DNA from: Dyella solisilvae
GTDB lineage: Bacteria; Pseudomonadota; Gammaproteobacteria; Xanthomonadales; Rhodanobacteraceae
Reading direction: 5' to 3'
Assembly: GCF_003351225.1 (NCBI RefSeq)
Contig: NZ_QQSY01000003.1
Location: 421,158-485,157, forward strand
DNA: 64,000 nt
The translations under genes were made by a program, and so were the position numbers. Shown one piece after another: positions 61,033 to 64,000 of the stretch; within the stretch, counting starts at the first letter, position 1, and every line of letters begins with the position of its first letter. The notes beneath the pieces are model-generated. The model was not told where the DNA came from, did no database searches, and worked only from the letters and a program-made list of their open reading frames with translations.

Positions 61033-64000
61033 ATGGCACTCACTCGCCGCGAGTTCATCAAGTTCACGGGCCTGGGCTTGGCAGCATCGAGCCTCGGCAT
61101 GCTTGGTTTCGGGGCTGCAGGGGAGGCGCAAGCCGCCGCCGTGCGACCTTTCAAGCTCACCCACGCGACTGAAACGCGCAACACCTGTACGTACTGCTCG
61201 GTCGCCTGTGGCCTGCTGATCTACAGCATGGGCGACCGCGCCAAGAACGCCCACTCGAACATCATCCACATCGAAGGCGATCCGGATCATCCGGTCAATC
61301 GCGGCACGCTGTGTCCGAAGGGCGCGGCGCTGCTCGATGTGGTGCATGCGCCGACGCGACTGAAGGTTCCACGTTATCGTGCAGCGGGCGCCACCGAGTT
61401 CAAGGAAGTCTCCTGGGACTTCGCGCTCGATCGCATCGCCCGCTTGATGAAGGACGATCGCGACGAAAACTTCGTCGAGAAGAACGCCGCGGGCACGACA
61501 GTGAACCGCTGGACCAGCGTAGGCATGCTGGCCGCCTCGGCGTCTTCCAGCGAAACCTCCTACCTCACGTGGAAGGTGGTGCGCTCCCTCGGCATGGTGG
61601 TGTTCGATAACCAGGCGCGTGTCTGACACGGACCGACGGTGGCCAGTCTGGCCCCATCATTCGGTCGTGGCGCGATGACCAACACCTGGCAGGACATCAA
61701 GAACGCCAATATCGTCGTCGTGATGGGTGGCAATGCCGCCGAGGCGCATCCGTGCGGCTTCAAGTGGGTGATCGAGGCGAAGATCGAGAACGGCGCCAAG
61801 CTCGTCGTGGTTGATCCGCGCTTCACGCGCACGGCCTCGGTGGCCGACTACTACGCGCCGATCCGCCCGGGCACCGACATCGCCTTCCTCAATGGCGTGA
61901 TCCGCTACCTGCTGGAGAAGGACGCCATCCAGCACGAGTACGTGCGCGCGTACACCAACGCCGGCCTGATCGTGAAGGACGGCTTCAGTTTCCAGGATGG
62001 CCTGTTCAGCGGCTTCAACGAGGAAAAGCAGAGCTACGACAAGTCGAGCTGGGATTACGAGCTGGACGACCAGGGCTTCGCCAAGTCCGATGACACCTGG
62101 CAGGATCCGCGCTGCGTGATCAACCTGCTCAAGCAGCACGTGTCGCGCTACACGCCGGAGATGGTGTCGCGGATCTGCGGCACGCCACAGGACAAATTCC
62201 TGCACGTGTGCGAGCTGATGGCGAGCACCGCCGCGCCGGACAAGGCGATGACCAGCCTGTTTGCGTTGGGCTGGACGCAGCATTCGGTGGGCTCGCAGAA
62301 CATCCGCACGATGGCGATGGTGCAGCTGTTGCTGGGCAACATCGGCGTGGCCGGTGGCGGCATGAACGCCTTGCGCGGCCATTCCAATATCCAGGGGCTC
62401 ACCGACGTAGGCCTGCTTTCCAACCTGATGCCGGGCTACATGACCTTGCCCCAGGACAAGGACACCAGCCTCGACGTCTACATGTCGACCAAGCTGTACA
62501 AGCCATTGCGGCCAGGGCAGACCAGTTACTGGCAGAACTACCGCAAATTCTTTGTCAGCTTCCAGAAGGCGATGTTTGGCGACGCCGCGAAGCAGGAGAA
62601 CGACTGGGCCTACGACTGGCTGCCCAAGCTGGACATCCCGCTGTACGACATCATCAAGGCCTTCGACATGATGAACAACGGGCAGATGACCGGCTACATC
62701 TGCCAGGGCTTCAACCCGCTGCAGGCTTTCCCTGATCGCGGTCGGAGCCGTCGTGGTCTGAGCAAGCTGAAATTCCTCGTGACCATGGATCCGCTGGATA
62801 CGGAAACCTCGCGCTTCTGGCAGGACTTCGGTCCGCAGAACCCGGCCAAGTCCGCCGAGATCCAGACCGAAGTGTTCCAGCTGCCCTGCACCTGCTTTGC
62901 CGAGGAGAACGGCTCGCTGGTCAATTCGGCACGCTGGCTGCAGTGGCATTGGAAAGCGGCTGATGGTCCGGGCGAGGCGAAGTCCGACATCTGGATCATG
63001 AGCGGCATCTTCCATCGCCTGCGCGACATGTATCGCAAGGAAGGCGGCGCGTTCCCCGATCCGCTGCTCAACGTCACGTGGAACTACACCAACCCGATCG
63101 ACCCCGATCCCGAGGAGCTGGCCAAGGAAATGAACGGCCGCGCGCTCACCGATCTCACCGATGCGACCACCAGCGCGGTGACCAAGGCCGGTACCTTGCT
63201 GGATGGCTTCGCGCAGCTGCGCGACGACGGGACCACGGCCTCGGGCTGCTGGATCTTCACGGGTTGCTTCACCGAGAAGGGCAACCAGATGGCGCGTCGT
63301 GACGCCACCGATCCACGCGAGCAGGGCATTGCGCCCAACTGGGCGTGGGCGTGGCCGGCCAACCGGCGCATCCTCTACAACCGCGCCAGCGCGGATCCGG
63401 ATGGCAAGCCGTGGAATCCGTCCAAGCCGGTCATTTCATGGAACGGCGCGCGCTGGGTGGGCGTCGACGTGCCCGACTACGGTCCCACGGTGAAACCCTC
63501 CGACGGTGTCGGTCCCTTCATCATGAATGCCGAAGGCCTGGGCCGTCTGTTTGCGCGCGACCAGATGGTGGACGGTCCATTCCCCGAGCACTACGAGCCG
63601 CTGGAATCGCCGGTGGAGAACGTGCTGCATCCGAAGGTGCGTTCGAATCCGGTGGCGCGCGTATTGGCCAGCGACCGTCCGACGTTCGGCGATGTGAAGA
63701 GCTTCCCGTACGTGGCCACCACCTATCGCCTCACCGAGCACTTCCACTTCTGGACCAAGCACGCGCTGATCAACGCGATCCTGCAACCGGAGGAGTTCGT
63801 GGAGATCGGCGAGGCCCTGGCGAAGGAAAAAGGCATCGAGCAGGGCGGCTGGGTGAAAGTCAAATCCAAGCGCGGCGAGGTGGTGTGCAAGGCCTATGTG
63901 ACCAAGCGCATCAAGCCGCTCACGGTGGACGGTAAGCCCACCCACGTGATCGGCGTGCCACTGCACTGGGGCTTCACGGGACAGGCGAGGAAGGGCTACG
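61033..64000 (+). CDS. fdnG: Formate dehydrogenase-N/O alpha subunit, selenoprotein (runs off window)
   Basis: This is the periplasmic molybdopterin subunit of respiratory formate dehydrogenase. It has a Tat signal (RREFIKFTGLGLAASSLGML), a 4Fe-4S site CTYCSVACG with a later Cys in GTLCPKG, then DNQARV, an in-frame UGA (61624-61626, codon 198; E. coli Sec196) and HGPTVASLAPSFGRGAMTN. The frame continues without a stop to 64000 with strong FdnG/FdoG similarity (LGWTQHSVGSQNIRTMAM, NALRGHSNIQGLTD, CFAEENGS). GGAG precedes ATG 61033. The UGA is read as selenocysteine, given the SECIS just after it. fdoG/fdnG cannot be told apart; beta and gamma subunits would lie beyond the edge. Confidence 0.95.
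61624..61655 (+). promoter_or_regulatory. Selenocysteine UGA with bacterial SECIS hairpin
   Basis: TGA at 61624 is followed, after 12 nt, by a hairpin: GG, bulged U, GGCCA, loop GUC, UGGCC, CC (61638/39-61655). This matches the bacterial fdhF-type SECIS in spacing, bulged U in the 5' strand and a GU in the apical loop, which SelB binds. Confidence 0.88.

Noticed and set aside
61624-61626. TGA as a true stop or nonsense mutation truncating formate dehydrogenase
   Set aside because: Similarity to FdnG continues directly after it, the position equals Sec196 of E. coli, and a SECIS hairpin follows at the standard distance.

Overview
The window is 64 kb of GC-rich (roughly two-thirds G+C), densely coded proteobacterial chromosome. 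Gene content and style point to a gammaproteobacterium of the Xanthomonadales/Lysobacterales, most likely Rhodanobacteraceae (Dyella, Luteibacter, Rhodanobacter or Frateuria type). The evidence is a Cpx-like system, a DUF6496-type basic protein, the short ribosomal protein THX, pathway-II histidine degradation, and two families of small intergenic repeats. The genus is inferred. I saw no phage, insertion sequence, CRISPR array, rRNA or tRNA.

Layout. 0.2-8.3 kb (minus): a two-component system followed by a heavy-metal-type RND tripartite efflux pump. 8.4-11.2 kb (plus): small membrane protein, Zur, a MerC-like protein behind a Zur-box-like operator, a His-rich CDF zinc/metal exporter, and ribosomal protein THX with promoter and terminator. 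12.0-17.7 kb: a minus-strand operon (GNAT-nitrilase fusion, ClC chloride/proton antiporter, hutI) joined by 4-nt overlaps and divergent from hutF; hutU stands alone at 36.2 kb. 18.1-20.3 kb: a LysR/aldo-keto reductase divergent pair. 20.4-23.1 kb: a CpxP/Spy-like protein divergent from cpxR-cpxA, with a perfect GTAAA-N5-GTAAA CpxR box between them. 23.3-31.5 kb: transporters, an esterase carrying an EF-hand loop, a diguanylate cyclase with a C92-type peptidase, and an NPP-type phosphodiesterase. 31.6-33.6 kb: an Ada-AlkA fusion with Ogt (alkylation repair). 34.5-43.5 kb: a TPR protein, hutU, a 1248-residue autotransporter, a class A beta-lactamase-like protein and a MAPEG protein.

43.7-47.4 kb: undA, a probable 1-undecene-forming fatty-acid decarboxylase with all six diiron ligands, behind a GC-rich leader of alternative hairpins, followed by a PAS-GGDEF-EAL protein. 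47.4-55.4 kb: MsrA, arylamine N-acetyltransferase, an S4 protein, an exported RNase Sa-like toxin with barstar immunity protein, a DUF72 protein, an AraC regulator, a large mechanosensitive channel and endonuclease V. 55.5-58.9 kb: a YqjI-like PadR repressor with an inverted-repeat operator, divergent from an ABC exporter, then a DUF6496 protein. 59.0-60.7 kb: cytochrome b561 plus a small membrane-anchored catalase. 61.0-64.0 kb: the start of a formate dehydrogenase-N/O alpha gene whose in-frame UGA (codon 198) is followed at the right distance by a bacterial SECIS hairpin. It is therefore a selenoprotein that ordinary gene calling would split.

The strongest items for follow-up are undA and its leader, the selenocysteine formate dehydrogenase, the CpxR and Zur operators, and the unusual nitrilase-ClC-hutI operon.
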